Below are positions 18,030-26,970 of a stretch of DNA of 64,000 nt, in pieces. The stretch comes from Candidatus Poribacteria bacterium (GTDB lineage Bacteria > Poribacteria > WGA-4E > WGA-3G), in contig JAPPBX010000087.1 in NCBI GenBank assembly GCA_026702755.1, positions 50,140 through 114,139 of the forward strand. The letters run 5' to 3'. A program made the position numbers and the translations under genes. The notes under the pieces are model-generated. The model saw nothing but the letters and a program-made list of their open reading frames with translations, did no database searches and was not told where the DNA came from. Each line of letters starts with the position of its first letter. The first letter of the stretch is position 1.

Positions 18030-19358
18030 ATGGAGAGCTTGGACATTGGCAAGCTCCAAGAAATGGAGTTCTCCGAACTCAAAGACTTTGCCTTGACTCT
18101 CGGAGTAGGTGAATATACCGGGTTTCGGAAAGAGGAATTAATCAACGAAATTATAGAAGCCAAATCCGAGGGGGACACCCAATTTTACGGTGGCGGCGTT
18201 CTGGAAATCCTGGATGACAGGGATCAACGCTACGGCTTCCTGCGTTCATCGCGTTCCAACTATTTGCAGAGTAATGAGGACATCTACGTATCCTCATCGC
18301 AAATTCGGCGATTCGATTTACAGAAAGGGCATGTTGTTGAAGGCTTAATTCGTCCGCCTAAGAAGACGGAAAACAAGGCTGAACGTTACTTCGCAATGCT
18401 ACAAATTGAGAAGGTGAACGGTGAAACGCCAGAAGCGGTTAAGCAGCAGATCCTCTTCAATAAACTTATCCCTATTCATCCGTATGAAAAATTCAAATTG
18501 GAACACGATCCGTCAGAATTCGGAACCCGCATGATAGACTTAATCGCGCCGATCGGTAAAGGTCAGCGTGGATTGATTGTCGCTCCTCCGTATAGCGGAA
18601 AAACGACGTTGCTGAAAAATATTGCCGCTGGTATTGAAGCGAACCATCCGGAAGTCATTCTCATCTTTCTGCTTATTGATGAGCGTCCTGAAGAAGTTAC
18701 AGATGTCGCTCGTTCTGTCAAAGGCGAAGTCATCAGCTCGACTTTCGATGAGCACCCCGAACGACACATTCAGGTTGCAGATATGGTGATTGAAAAGGCA
18801 AAGCGGTGGGCAGAGTACGGAAAAGATGTCGTCGTTCTATTGGATAGCATGACCCGATTGGCACGTGCACACAATGTCATGACCCCACACAGCGGAAAAA
18901 CACTGAGTGGTGGTTTAGATGCGATGGCATTTGTGAAGCCGCGCCAGTTCTGCGGTGCAGCCCGAAAATTTGAGGAGGGTGGAAGTTTAACAGTTATTGC
19001 CTCCGTACTCGTTGATACGGAAAGCAGGCAAGATGAATACATTTACGAGGAATTCAAAGGTACTGCCAACATGGAAATCCACATGGAACGTTCCTTGTTA
19101 GATCTTCGCATCTTCCCACCGATTAACATCGAAAAATCAAAAACACGCCGTGAAGAACTCTTGTTGGCACCAGATGTCCTTAACAAAGTCTGGGTATTAC
19201 GGAAGTTCACAAGTCAAATGGACAGTGCGGAATCACTCGAAATGCTTGTTGAGCAACTTGGAAGAAATGCCACGAACGAGGCGTTTCTCGAACGGATGGT
19301 AGACAATGCGACCTACGGCAACTCATCCGTGAGAAATAACGCGCGTCCGAAGCGGTAA
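18030..19358 (+). CDS. rho: Transcription termination factor Rho
   Basis: 442 residues, typical for Rho. The N-terminal helical domain is followed by the RNA-binding cold-shock-like domain (VLEILDDRDQRYGFLRS near 57-73). The ATPase core has Walker A APPYSGKTT (185-193), IDERPEEVTD, Walker B VVVLLDSMTRLARA near 265, and the Q/R-loop segments LSGGLDAMAFVKPRQF and AARKFEEGGSLT. The usual P-loop is APPKAGKT, so KA is replaced by YS here. The hexamer ends transcription of untranslated RNA. The order rho-rpmE-prfA-prmC is common in bacteria and supports the call. Start ATG with GAGGAG at about 18012. Confidence 0.97.
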   Translation: MESLDIGKLQEMEFSELKDFALTLGVGEYTGFRKEELINEIIEAKSEGDTQFYGGGVLEILDDRDQRYGFLRSSRSNYLQSNEDIYVSSSQIRRFDLQKGHVVEGLIRPPKKTENKAERYFAMLQIEKVNGETPEAVKQQILFNKLIPIHPYEKFKLEHDPSEFGTRMIDLIAPIGKGQRGLIVAPPYSGKTTLLKNIAAGIEANHPEVILIFLLIDERPEEVTDVARSVKGEVISSTFDEHPERHIQVADMVIEKAKRWAEYGKDVVVLLDSMTRLARAHNVMTPHSGKTLSGGLDAMAFVKPRQFCGAARKFEEGGSLTVIASVLVDTESRQDEYIYEEFKGTANMEIHMERSLLDLRIFPPINIEKSKTRREELLLAPDVLNKVWVLRKFTSQMDSAESLEMLVEQLGRNATNEAFLERMVDNATYGNSSVRNNARPKR

Positions 19359-19471
19359 ATGTGAATGCCTATCCTCTGCGCTTTACACGCGTGGCTATAA
19401 AAATACTGGCGTTAGTTTTACCCGAATCGTAATCAGAAAATTCGGAAATTTTAAACTCAAAGGAGAACACT

Positions 19472-19690
19472 ATGAAACCCGAAATTCATCCGGAAATGGT
19501 AGAATGTGTTATCACATGCGTTTGCGGCGCGACTCATGAAACGCTCGCGATTCAACCGCAAATGCGTGTAGATATTTGTGGGAAATGCCACCCATTCTAC
19601 ACCGGGCAACAAGCCCGATTCATTGACACTGCCGGACGCGTTGAAAGTTTCCGCCGACGTTACGGACAGACTGAAGCAGATAACAATTAG
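19472..19690 (+). CDS. rpmE: 50S ribosomal protein L31, zinc-binding type
   Basis: 72 residues, start ATG with AAAGGAG. It opens [19 protein letters not shown] and carries the zinc-type Cys set (CVCG near 16-18 and [11 protein letters not shown] near 36-44), with the conserved HPFYTG and the basic [11 protein letters not shown]. It sits at the subunit interface of the ribosome. Its place directly after rho is common. Confidence 0.95.
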   Translation: MKPEIHPEMVECVITCVCGATHETLAIQPQMRVDICGKCHPFYTGQQARFIDTAGRVESFRRRYGQTEADNN

Positions 19691-19738
19691 AAGTATCATC
19701 TCATAGGTCAGTCTATTGATCGGTGTTTCACGAAGATA

Positions 19739-19770
19739 TTCCCGTGCCTTAACAACAGTAGGCACGGGAA
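19739..19770 (+). terminator. Hairpin after rpmE, possible terminator
   Basis: TTCCCGTGCCT (19739-19749), a ten-base loop, and AGGCACGGGAA (19760-19770): an 11-bp perfect stem about 50 bases after the rpmE stop. The following ATGCCTTATT is not a strong T-run, so termination may be weak or Rho-assisted. Confidence 0.55.
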
Positions 19771-19882
19771 ATGCCTTATTGCTCACGAAAGAGCACTCAC
19801 ACCCTATGCAGCGAAATACGGATAAACGTCTTTTATTCTAACAGTTAACCGCAAGTTCTAACTTGCAAGTGGTACGAAAAAA

Positions 19883-20950
19883 ATGTTTGAAAAACTCAAA
19901 GATATTGAAAACAGATACGCTGAAGTCGAACAGGCACTTGGGGACCCGGCACAAATTTCCAATCAACAACGTTTAATGGAATTATCGAAAACGCACGCGG
20001 AACTCTCCCCAATTGTGTCTGCTTATCAAGAGTACCAGCAGTTAGAATCAGCAGTCGAAGATACGCGTTTCCTGATAGAATCGGAAACGGATGCTGAAAT
20101 GGTAGCGTTAGCACAGGAAGAGTTGGACAGTCTCACTGTGAAACAAGAAGAACTCACCGAAGAACTTAAGCTACTCCTGATTCCGAAAGACCCAAACGAT
20201 AAAAAGAACGTCATCATCGAAATTCGGGCAGGTACGGGTGGTGAAGAAGCGAGTCTTTTTGCGTCCGAATTGTTTCGGATGTATAACCGCTATGCTGAAC
20301 GTCAAAACTGGAAACTGGAACTACTCAATTCAAATGCGACAGGACTAAAAGGGTTTAAAGAGGTTGTCTTCTCGATTGAAGGAGAGAACGCCTACAGCCA
20401 ACTGAAATATGAAGGCGGTATACATCGTGTGCAGCGAATTCCAGCAACAGAGGCGAGTGGACGCATTCACACATCCGCCGCAACGGTAGCCGTTCTCCCA
20501 GAAGCAGAAGAACTCGATTTGGCAATCGATGAAGCGACCGAACTGCGAATTGATACCTACCGATCTTCCGGTCCTGGAGGACAAAGCGTTAACACAACCG
20601 ATTCCGCCATTCGTATTACACACATCCCCACCGGTCTGGTTGTGACATGCCAAGACGAAAAATCGCAACATAAAAATCGCTCCAAAGCGATGAAGATTCT
20701 CCGCGCCCGCCTCCAGGAACAAAAAGAATCTGAACTCAACAGTGAAAGAGCCGAAACCCGCAGATCTATGGTTGGCAGTGGCGACAGGAGCGAGAAAATT
20801 CGCACCTATAACTTCCCGCAATCTCGTGTAACCGACCACCGGATCCAATTCAGTACCTATCAACTCGATGCCGTTTTAGACGGCGACATACAAGTGTTTA
20901 TTGAACGGCTAACAACTGCAGATCAGGCAGAGAAGTTGAAAGAGGCTTAA
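19883..20950 (+). CDS. prfA: Peptide chain release factor 1
   Basis: 355 residues. The GGQ motif that drives peptide release is at 232-234 in SSGPGGQSVN. The stop-codon-reading tripeptide PAT (187-189) is of the RF1 type, so it reads UAA and UAG. The N-terminal coiled part and the GTGGEEASLFA segment are standard. It works with the methyltransferase encoded next, which modifies the GGQ glutamine. Confidence 0.97.
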   Translation: MFEKLKDIENRYAEVEQALGDPAQISNQQRLMELSKTHAELSPIVSAYQEYQQLESAVEDTRFLIESETDAEMVALAQEELDSLTVKQEELTEELKLLLIPKDPNDKKNVIIEIRAGTGGEEASLFASELFRMYNRYAERQNWKLELLNSNATGLKGFKEVVFSIEGENAYSQLKYEGGIHRVQRIPATEASGRIHTSAATVAVLPEAEELDLAIDEATELRIDTYRSSGPGGQSVNTTDSAIRITHIPTGLVVTCQDEKSQHKNRSKAMKILRARLQEQKESELNSERAETRRSMVGSGDRSEKIRTYNFPQSRVTDHRIQFSTYQLDAVLDGDIQVFIERLTTADQAEKLKEA

Positions 20951-20976
20951 AGCCTCTAACTACGGAACACAAGCTT

Positions 20977-21855
20977 ATGTCGAATAAAATCTGGCGCGTG
21001 GTGGACCTACTCGATTGGACGGTGGGGTACTTTCAACAACACGGCATTCCAAATCCGAGATTAGATGCCGAAGTCCTGCTCGGGCATCTGTTAGAAAAAA
21101 CCCGTCTGCAGCTCTATCTCCACTTTGAAATGCCGGTCTTCCAAGAACATCTCACGCCGTTTCGGGAACTGATAAAAAAGAGAATCGCACACACACCCGT
21201 TAGCTACCTAACAAATCGAAAAGAGTTCATGTCTTTGGACTTCTACGTAGATGAACGGGTCCTCATTCCACGACCGGAAACGGAACAACTCGTTGAAACC
21301 ATTCTCACAACAAAGACGGAGACCCCTCAGCGTTTACTTGAACTTGGTACAGGCAGTGGTGTCATCGCTACAAGTCTTGCGTTGCAACAACCGGAATGGG
21401 AAATCGTGGCAACAGACATCTCTGAACCTGCCCTCACAGTCGCTCAGAAGAACGCTGAAACACACGCGTGTACAGAGCAAATCAAGTTCCTATCTGGTGA
21501 CCTATTTGAACCGATAGAAGCAATAAACACAAACGGAAACACGCGTTTCGATTGGATCGTCTGTAATCCCCCTTATGTGAAAAATACAGAACGGGACACC
21601 CTGAGTCCGGATGTCCGAGACTACGAACCGGAGATTGCCCTCTTTGCGGGTGATGACGGACTGGTTGTCATTCGTCGATTGATCGCTGAGGCACCCAAAC
21701 ACCTCGCACCCGGTGGAAAACTCACCTTCGAAATTGGTGAAACACAAGCCGACAGTGTTCGAGCTCTTATCGATGCTGAATCTACCTATTGCACATACGA
21801 ACTGTTCAAAGACTATGCCGAGAAGGAACGAATTGTTCTTGCAAGTGTGCCATAA
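20977..21855 (+). CDS. prmC: Release factor glutamine methyltransferase
   Basis: 292 residues, 26 bases after prfA. The N-terminal helical domain that docks release factors is followed by the SAM-binding LELGTGSGVIA (121-131) and the catalytic NPPY (197-200). ILLVPRPETE-like LIPRPETEQLVE near 97-108 is typical. It methylates the glutamine of the GGQ motif of RF1 and RF2. Cotranscription with prfA is likely. Confidence 0.96.
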   Translation: MSNKIWRVVDLLDWTVGYFQQHGIPNPRLDAEVLLGHLLEKTRLQLYLHFEMPVFQEHLTPFRELIKKRIAHTPVSYLTNRKEFMSLDFYVDERVLIPRPETEQLVETILTTKTETPQRLLELGTGSGVIATSLALQQPEWEIVATDISEPALTVAQKNAETHACTEQIKFLSGDLFEPIEAINTNGNTRFDWIVCNPPYVKNTERDTLSPDVRDYEPEIALFAGDDGLVVIRRLIAEAPKHLAPGGKLTFEIGETQADSVRALIDAESTYCTYELFKDYAEKERIVLASVP

Positions 21856-22132
21856 AAACGCGTTCTTTGTTTTTCTGCTGCAGTCATAACTGTCCAATTC
21901 GGGTTTCTATCCATAAGTTTTGTAAAAAGTTATTTTTCCCTTGACATATTTTGTGAAAATTTTGTATAATAAATTAACCTTTTTCTTTTAGGTCGTTTAG
22001 ATAACATGAGTAGCGCGTTAATTCTCCACAGCGTGTCATCTTATCTGTTTTTTGAAACGCAACCGGTCTCGTTAACGTTATATTGTATTAGCCTGCTGAA
22101 AAGGATCCTTTTAGGCGAAGGAGCAGATTAGG
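21856..22132. other. Intergenic region upstream of sigma factor gene
   Basis: About 280 bases with no gene. It contains the consensus promoter at 21941-21970, leaving a 5' leader of roughly 155 bases. A short AAAGGATCCTTTT palindrome lies at 22099-22111, just before the AAGGAG ribosome site. Confidence 0.5.
21941..21970 (+). promoter_or_regulatory. Consensus sigma-70 promoter for ECF sigma gene
   Basis: TTGACA at 21941-21946, an 18-base spacer and TATAAT at 21965-21970. Both boxes are perfect. Expression of the sigma factor is therefore probably housekeeping-driven at least in part, with control at protein level. Confidence 0.8.
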
Positions 22133-22747
22133 ATGGCGCGCCAAATATCTAACGATTTATCTGCTGTCGAAGATACCTACCTCGCGACACAAGCGAAAGC
22201 AGGCAATGATGCCGCGTTCAGGCAATTGTTCGACAAGCATTATAAATGGGTTTATAACAAAGCTTACCGGATGCTTGGAAACTACCAAGACGCTGAGGAA
22301 GTTGCCTCAGATGTATTCATTAAAGTTTGGCAAAAGTTAGGCAAATGGGATACAGAACAGGGTAGTTTTCAAGCGTGGTTAAACACGGTGGCTCGCAATA
22401 CGATCATCGATGCGATACGGAAACGGGACCGGATTCGGGAACGTCCGCTCAGTGGCTTACCCGACGATGATGAACAGCCGTTGAGTAAGTATGAAGACCC
22501 ATGCCCGGGTCCCGAGCAAGAATTAGAAGCCGCGGAAGCGCAACAGATTTTGGAGAGTGCCCTTGAACAGGTCACGAAACCAAACCATCGGATCGCGTGG
22601 ATGTTGCGGCACCTCGAGGGTTATAGTATTGCAGAGATTGCCCGCATTCTCAACCGTAAGGAAGGAACGGTGAAAATCTGGATCTTTCGGTGTACGGAAG
22701 AGCTGCGGAAAATTCTGATTGCAAAAGGCATTCAGTGGATATACTAA
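22133..22747 (+). CDS. ECF-type RNA polymerase sigma factor
   Basis: 204 residues. Sigma region 2 is at about 30-95 (FDKHYKWVYNKAYRMLG, the DAEEVASDVFIKVWQ helix and GSFQAWLNTVARNTIID). Region 4 is at about 150-195 with a helix-turn-helix, GYSIAEIARILNRKEGTVK. A charged linker rich in Pro and Glu separates them. Region 3 is absent, as in ECF factors. The next gene starts 15 bases later and encodes an FHA-domain protein, a candidate partner or anti-sigma factor. The promoter at 21941 is housekeeping-like rather than an obvious self-regulated ECF promoter. Confidence 0.93.
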   Translation: MARQISNDLSAVEDTYLATQAKAGNDAAFRQLFDKHYKWVYNKAYRMLGNYQDAEEVASDVFIKVWQKLGKWDTEQGSFQAWLNTVARNTIIDAIRKRDRIRERPLSGLPDDDEQPLSKYEDPCPGPEQELEAAEAQQILESALEQVTKPNHRIAWMLRHLEGYSIAEIARILNRKEGTVKIWIFRCTEELRKILIAKGIQWIY

Positions 22748-22762
22748 TTGGAGGATTAACTC

Positions 22763-23422
22763 ATGCGCTTCTGGAAGAAATGGCGGAGAGCCGGTGTCTC
22801 GGCTGACGACCTGAAAAAGGCAGAAATGCTGGAAGCTTATACGTGTTGGCTGAAAAACGAAAAGTTATCACGTAAGCAGAAACGTCTGCTAAAGGAAGTC
22901 AATAACTTTCCGGAACTTCAGCCATTGAAACAATTAATAGACTTCTCACACTACCGCTTTGAGGAAAGAGAGAATGTCCAGCCGCCGCCGGGTGCCGAGC
23001 AGCGCGCGAGAGAACGCGTGATGGCGGAAATTCGGGGCGAAGCACTGGAAACCGATACGGCTTCGGTAGACGGACTGGAGCTGCAACCCGGTTACAGCCC
23101 ACAAGGTATGGGCAGCGAAACAACTGAGATCATGCAGGTTGACGCGTCTTTACCCAACGCAGACGCATTGCAGAAGTGGGATACCGAACAATCGATTACA
23201 TCGCCAGAGATGTTGAAACGTTACAACGCAATCCGGACGCTTTCCCGTTTGCACATCCGATTTGAACAGAAGGATGATGATGTGTATGTTACAGATTTGG
23301 GTAGCTCCAACACAACTTATGTTGATAGCACACGCGTTGAAACGCCGACTCTTATTCAAGACGGCTCTACGCTAAAATGTGGAAAAGTGAGTTTCAAAGT
23401 CGTCGATATTGAAAGGTCATAA
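22763..23422 (+). CDS. FHA-domain protein, sigma factor partner candidate
   Basis: 219 residues, 15 bases after the ECF sigma gene with a GGAGG ribosome site. The C-terminal 65 residues resemble a forkhead-associated (phosphothreonine-binding) domain: LSRLHIRFEQ, then VTDLGSSNTTYVDSTRV and IQDGSTLKCGKVSF. The first strands with the usual GR motif are weak, so the domain may be degenerate. The N-terminal part is charged and helical and has no membrane segment or zinc motif. By position it may hold or release the sigma factor in answer to phosphorylation, but no sequence feature proves an anti-sigma role. Confidence 0.7.
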   Translation: MRFWKKWRRAGVSADDLKKAEMLEAYTCWLKNEKLSRKQKRLLKEVNNFPELQPLKQLIDFSHYRFEERENVQPPPGAEQRARERVMAEIRGEALETDTASVDGLELQPGYSPQGMGSETTEIMQVDASLPNADALQKWDTEQSITSPEMLKRYNAIRTLSRLHIRFEQKDDDVYVTDLGSSNTTYVDSTRVETPTLIQDGSTLKCGKVSFKVVDIERS

Positions 23423-23446
23423 TTATATAGGGAAAAGGATTGTGTT

Positions 23447-23475
23447 GTGCATTAGGGCATAAGCCCTTAATGCAC
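23447..23475 (+). terminator. Hairpin after FHA gene
   Basis: GTGCATTAGGGC (23447-23458) pairs with GCCCTTAATGCAC (23463-23475) around a short ATAA loop, with one bulged base. It lies between the FHA gene and the peptidase gene. No T-run follows, so it may be a processing or Rho-assisted signal. Confidence 0.45.
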
Positions 23476-23486
23476 TACCATTCCTC

Positions 23487-24533
23487 ATGAAGGCAGTGCA
23501 GATAACGCATACCAATCCATTGGCATTATCACATTTTCAGCAAGCAACGCTCAGTTATAAACAGGCTTGCTACGTTGAATCTATCCAACATTATCTCGCT
23601 GGCTTGAAATTGGGAGCGGCACAGCATCACTATATTTATGCCGATCTCGCGAAAGCTTATGAGATGATTGGAGAATGGGATACGGCATTGGCATGCTTAG
23701 ACATAGCCCTTCGGTTATGTCCAGAGTCGCCAACAGCTCTTAGGCGTAAAGCACGCATTCTTGATGAGAAAGCATGTTATGATACACTGATCTGTTTGGA
23801 CGGCTTTAAGAAACCGCCGCCTCGAAAATTCCTTAAACAATTGCAAGAGAACACCACAAAGTTCTCTAAACAGGTTGTAAATTCGGAATTTTTCAGTCTC
23901 ACCTGTAATTCCGAGATAAATCCGCAAACGGTGTGGAACATCTGCCGACTCATTTACCGAACCTATTCAGAACTCGGTGAAACATTAGGGTGTTACCCCG
24001 TTTCTCCAGTTTCTATCTCAATTGAAAACACAAACGGTGTTGCCAAATCTCGATATTCTCTGCCAAAGTGGGCAAGTGGATGCTACGATGGTAGTATCCG
24101 TTTGGCATACTGCACAGCTGGCGAGCCTGTCCTTAGTATCCTATATGCCCTGCTACGACATGAGTGGGTTCATTTGCTGGTTCACCATCTGGCAAACGGA
24201 CATTGCCCTGCATGGCTTGATGAGGGACTGGCACAAAGTCTCGCACGCCCTATGTTCCAGTCTGAAGGGCTTGAATTGCAAAAAGCAGTTCAGACGGAAC
24301 GTCTACTTCCGTTTACGGTACTGAGCACACCATTTAGCCTACTCAGTCCGAAATGCCGGAAATTGGCATATATTCAATCCACAGCGATAGTAGAATTTCT
24401 CATCCAACAATTCGGTTTCCCTAAAATCCGCACGCTGCTTTACCAATTGAGCAAGGGTACCACGATTGAGACTGCAATTGAACAGGCGTTTGAACGAAGT
24501 TTGGTGGAAATCCCGCTTGCAGGCACGTTCTAA
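23487..24533 (+). CDS. TPR protein with peptidase MA-type metalloprotease domain
   Basis: 348 residues. TPR-like helices occupy about 10-90. A gluzincin-type zinc site follows: HEWVH at 225-229 (two His and catalytic Glu226) and the downstream PAWLDEGLAQ with the third ligand or Glu. This layout is that of peptidase MA family proteins. No signal peptide is seen; the start ATG at 23487 lacks a clear ribosome site, so the N-terminus is not certain. It heads a compact group with CvpA-like and TPR membrane genes and may act at the envelope. Confidence 0.8.
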   Translation: MKAVQITHTNPLALSHFQQATLSYKQACYVESIQHYLAGLKLGAAQHHYIYADLAKAYEMIGEWDTALACLDIALRLCPESPTALRRKARILDEKACYDTLICLDGFKKPPPRKFLKQLQENTTKFSKQVVNSEFFSLTCNSEINPQTVWNICRLIYRTYSELGETLGCYPVSPVSISIENTNGVAKSRYSLPKWASGCYDGSIRLAYCTAGEPVLSILYALLRHEWVHLLVHHLANGHCPAWLDEGLAQSLARPMFQSEGLELQKAVQTERLLPFTVLSTPFSLLSPKCRKLAYIQSTAIVEFLIQQFGFPKIRTLLYQLSKGTTIETAIEQAFERSLVEIPLAGTF

Positions 24534-24571
24534 GGCACAATTCGCAAATCTCCCACACTGAAACATCCAAA

Positions 24572-25066
24572 ATGACGAAACTCGATATCGGTATTCTCAT
24601 TCTTGTTGGGTTGGCTGGCGTAAGTTGCTGCCGTGCTGGTTTCACCCGAAGTGTATGGGGTGTGTTCGTTATCGGTCTGGGTTTCTTCATCGCCTGTCAA
24701 TTTTGGAGCCAACTCGCGTTGTTTCTCCAAAAGTTCGTGAAGGATCCCACTTGGGCAAAATGGCTAAGCATTGTTGTTATTGTACTCGCCACTTCTATTC
24801 TTGTTGACTCACTCTTTGAGCGTATCCAGCGGATTCTTGAAAAGGGAGTTCTGGGCTGGGTAAACCGTTTACTCGGACTCGGCTTCGGCATTGCTTCAGG
24901 TGGACTCGTTATTGCCGCTGCACTTATCCTATTGAACACATACAGCAGCGAAGGCTTTAAAAAAGAGATTGAAAATTCTCATCTTGCCCCACAACTCATA
25001 GACATCGGTAATAACGTTTGGGCAGTTGGCAAAGAACATGTGCAAAAGCAACTGGATACCGAATGA
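24572..25066 (+). CDS. CvpA family membrane protein
   Basis: 164 residues with about four hydrophobic segments (near 5-22, 27-45, 63-80 and 100-122) and the family-like layout DIGILILVGLAGVSCCRAGFTRSVWG. CvpA proteins are inner-membrane proteins first linked to colicin V production; their biochemical function is unclear. The TGA stop overlaps the ATG of the next gene (ATGA at 25063-25066), so the two are translationally coupled. Confidence 0.8.
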   Translation: MTKLDIGILILVGLAGVSCCRAGFTRSVWGVFVIGLGFFIACQFWSQLALFLQKFVKDPTWAKWLSIVVIVLATSILVDSLFERIQRILEKGVLGWVNRLLGLGFGIASGGLVIAAALILLNTYSSEGFKKEIENSHLAPQLIDIGNNVWAVGKEHVQKQLDTE

Positions 25067-26091
25067 AAACCATCTGCTCTGCTTCAACACAATATAGGCA
25101 ATATAGGCGTGTGAGTTGTGCCTTGTCTCTTATTTTCTTCTGGGTATTCTGCTTACCGACTGGAATGGCTGTCGGAAACCGTCAGCAATCAGCAGTCAGT
25201 AAAGAGATTCTCTTTGATGATGGTTTCCGAGTGCTGAACGCTGATCGCTATTTTGCAGATTCGCTTTTCCAAGCGGGTGATTACCTTAACGCTGCTCATG
25301 AGTATAAGCGACTCCTCTTTTTACATCCTGATACCCCTCAAATAGACTTCATAGCATTCCGTGTTGCCGCATCTTATCAGAACGCAGGTAAATTAGAAAA
25401 CGCGATCCGTGCTTATCAACTGCTGATCGACACATATCCGAAAAGCGTCCTCGTCGCGCGTGCGAAAAATAATATCGCGCAGTGCCATGTTCTGTTGGGA
25501 GATAGCGAGCGAGGGATCGCATCACTCACACGTTTTCTCTCGGAACATAAGGAGAGCAGTTTGGCACCGCGCGCACATTTCACAATTGGGATGCTCCACA
25601 TAGATAAGGGAGAATGGACACAAGCAAGCCATGTGTGGAACGAGGTTTTTTCAACTTACCCAGAAAGTCCTTTTGCGAAAATCAGCGATAGATTAGCACG
25701 GACAGTCAAAGACGTTGACACGCTCCCGCGCCGTTCTCCGACGGTTGCAGGCGTGCTTTCAGCGTTGGTCCCGGGGAGCGGACAGGTTTATAGCGGACGG
25801 ACGATGAACGGACTTTACGCCTTTGTCAGCGTGGCAGTTTTAGGGAGTGCGAGCTTCTATTACGCCGACCAAGAACGTTACGAAGTTGCCGTTCCTGTCG
25901 GCGTGCTTGGGCTGTTTCTCTATGGCAACAGTATCTATCAGAGTGTCCAGACAGCACGCGCCTTTAACATCCAACAGGAACGATACTTCCGCAATCGGCT
26001 CCAACAGGAAATCCGAGATTCAGGGTTATTCGGGACACTATCGCCTCCAAAAGACGAGATAGCATTCGTCCTATGGAAATCCAGGTTCTAA
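25063..26091 (+). CDS. TPR protein with C-terminal DUF5683-like membrane domain
   Basis: The start is the ATG at 25063, which overlaps the stop of the CvpA gene; longer frames from 25018 run inside that gene. An N-terminal hydrophobic stretch (SCALSLIFFWVFCLPTGMA) is a signal peptide or anchor. Four or so TPR units follow (AGDYLNAAHEYKRLLF and similar). The C-terminal part begins with SPTVAGVLSALVPGSGQVYS and has two membrane-like segments, as in DUF5683 or TM2-like domains. The next gene is a shorter paralogue with the same order of domains. Both are probably envelope proteins. Confidence 0.78.
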   Translation: MKTICSASTQYRQYRRVSCALSLIFFWVFCLPTGMAVGNRQQSAVSKEILFDDGFRVLNADRYFADSLFQAGDYLNAAHEYKRLLFLHPDTPQIDFIAFRVAASYQNAGKLENAIRAYQLLIDTYPKSVLVARAKNNIAQCHVLLGDSERGIASLTRFLSEHKESSLAPRAHFTIGMLHIDKGEWTQASHVWNEVFSTYPESPFAKISDRLARTVKDVDTLPRRSPTVAGVLSALVPGSGQVYSGRTMNGLYAFVSVAVLGSASFYYADQERYEVAVPVGVLGLFLYGNSIYQSVQTARAFNIQQERYFRNRLQQEIRDSGLFGTLSPPKDEIAFVLWKSRF

Positions 26092-26092
26092 A

Positions 26093-26953
26093 ATGATAAC
26101 TGCAAGTCTTTTAATCTCCATCATAGTTTTTGCGACGAGTGCGACTGCTGATGGAACAATTCAGCAATACCGTTACGCAGAGCAACTTTTTGAATCGGGC
26201 GACTATCAAGCAGCGAGGCGTGAGTATAAACGCCTTCTGTTTTATCAACCTGATACAGAATTCAGGGATGTAGCGGATTATCGGATCGCACAGAGTTATT
26301 ACTACCAAAAGGAACCCGACCGTGCTGAACGTCTGTTTCATGAATTCTTAGGCTCCTATCCAAATTCGCCTTTCCGGTTTCAGAGCCAGTTGATGATTGG
26401 ACAACTCCAATTTGATGCAGGCGCGTATTCACTGGCACGGACCACGCTCTTTGAACTTCTGCACGCAAGTGAGGACACAGAAGTCGTGGCAGCGGCACAC
26501 TATCTACGCGGCTGGTGTTATGTCCATACGAGCGAGTGGAACAAGGCTATTACAGAATTACGGCGAGCGGATACGCTTCAGATTGATACGTCCCAGAGAA
26601 AAAAGGCGCGTCGATTAGCGGATACGCTCCTTGCAGAAACACCGCTGCCACACAAATCACCGCAAATGGCAGGATGGCTCTCCACAGTTGTCCCTGGAAG
26701 CGGGCAGCTTTATGTCGGAAGCGTTAAAGAAGGTGTCCTCGCGGCAGCACTGAGCGGAACGTTCATCTACCTTGCGGTAGATGCGATTCGTGAACGCCGA
26801 TACGTTGACTGTACCGGCATCGCTTTAGTTGGTTGGCAATTCTACTGGGGGAACCGCATCAATGCCAGACAACTCGCTTCCGAATACAACAAAAACTACG
26901 AACAGGAACTCATCCAAACGTTGAAACGCCAAGCCAAAGGGGTTTCACCGTAG
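26093..26953 (+). CDS. TPR protein with DUF5683-like domain, tandem paralogue
   Basis: 286 residues, starting one base after the previous stop. It has a signal peptide ending near TSATADG, TPR units including SGDYQAARREYKRLLFYQPDT, and a C-terminal MAGWLSTVVPGSGQLYVGSV with membrane segments. It aligns with the gene at 25063 along most of its length (for example YKRLLFYQPDT against YKRLLFLHPDT, and VPGSGQLY against VPGSGQVY). A tandem duplication is the simplest origin, and the two products may act as a pair. Confidence 0.78.
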   Translation: MITASLLISIIVFATSATADGTIQQYRYAEQLFESGDYQAARREYKRLLFYQPDTEFRDVADYRIAQSYYYQKEPDRAERLFHEFLGSYPNSPFRFQSQLMIGQLQFDAGAYSLARTTLFELLHASEDTEVVAAAHYLRGWCYVHTSEWNKAITELRRADTLQIDTSQRKKARRLADTLLAETPLPHKSPQMAGWLSTVVPGSGQLYVGSVKEGVLAAALSGTFIYLAVDAIRERRYVDCTGIALVGWQFYWGNRINARQLASEYNKNYEQELIQTLKRQAKGVSP

Positions 26954-26970
26954 TGGCAAATGTTGTTTCT

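Noticed and set aside
24022..24324. 100-codon frame inside the peptidase gene
   Set aside because: It is a shifted frame of the HEWVH-containing gene, with no homology or ribosome site.
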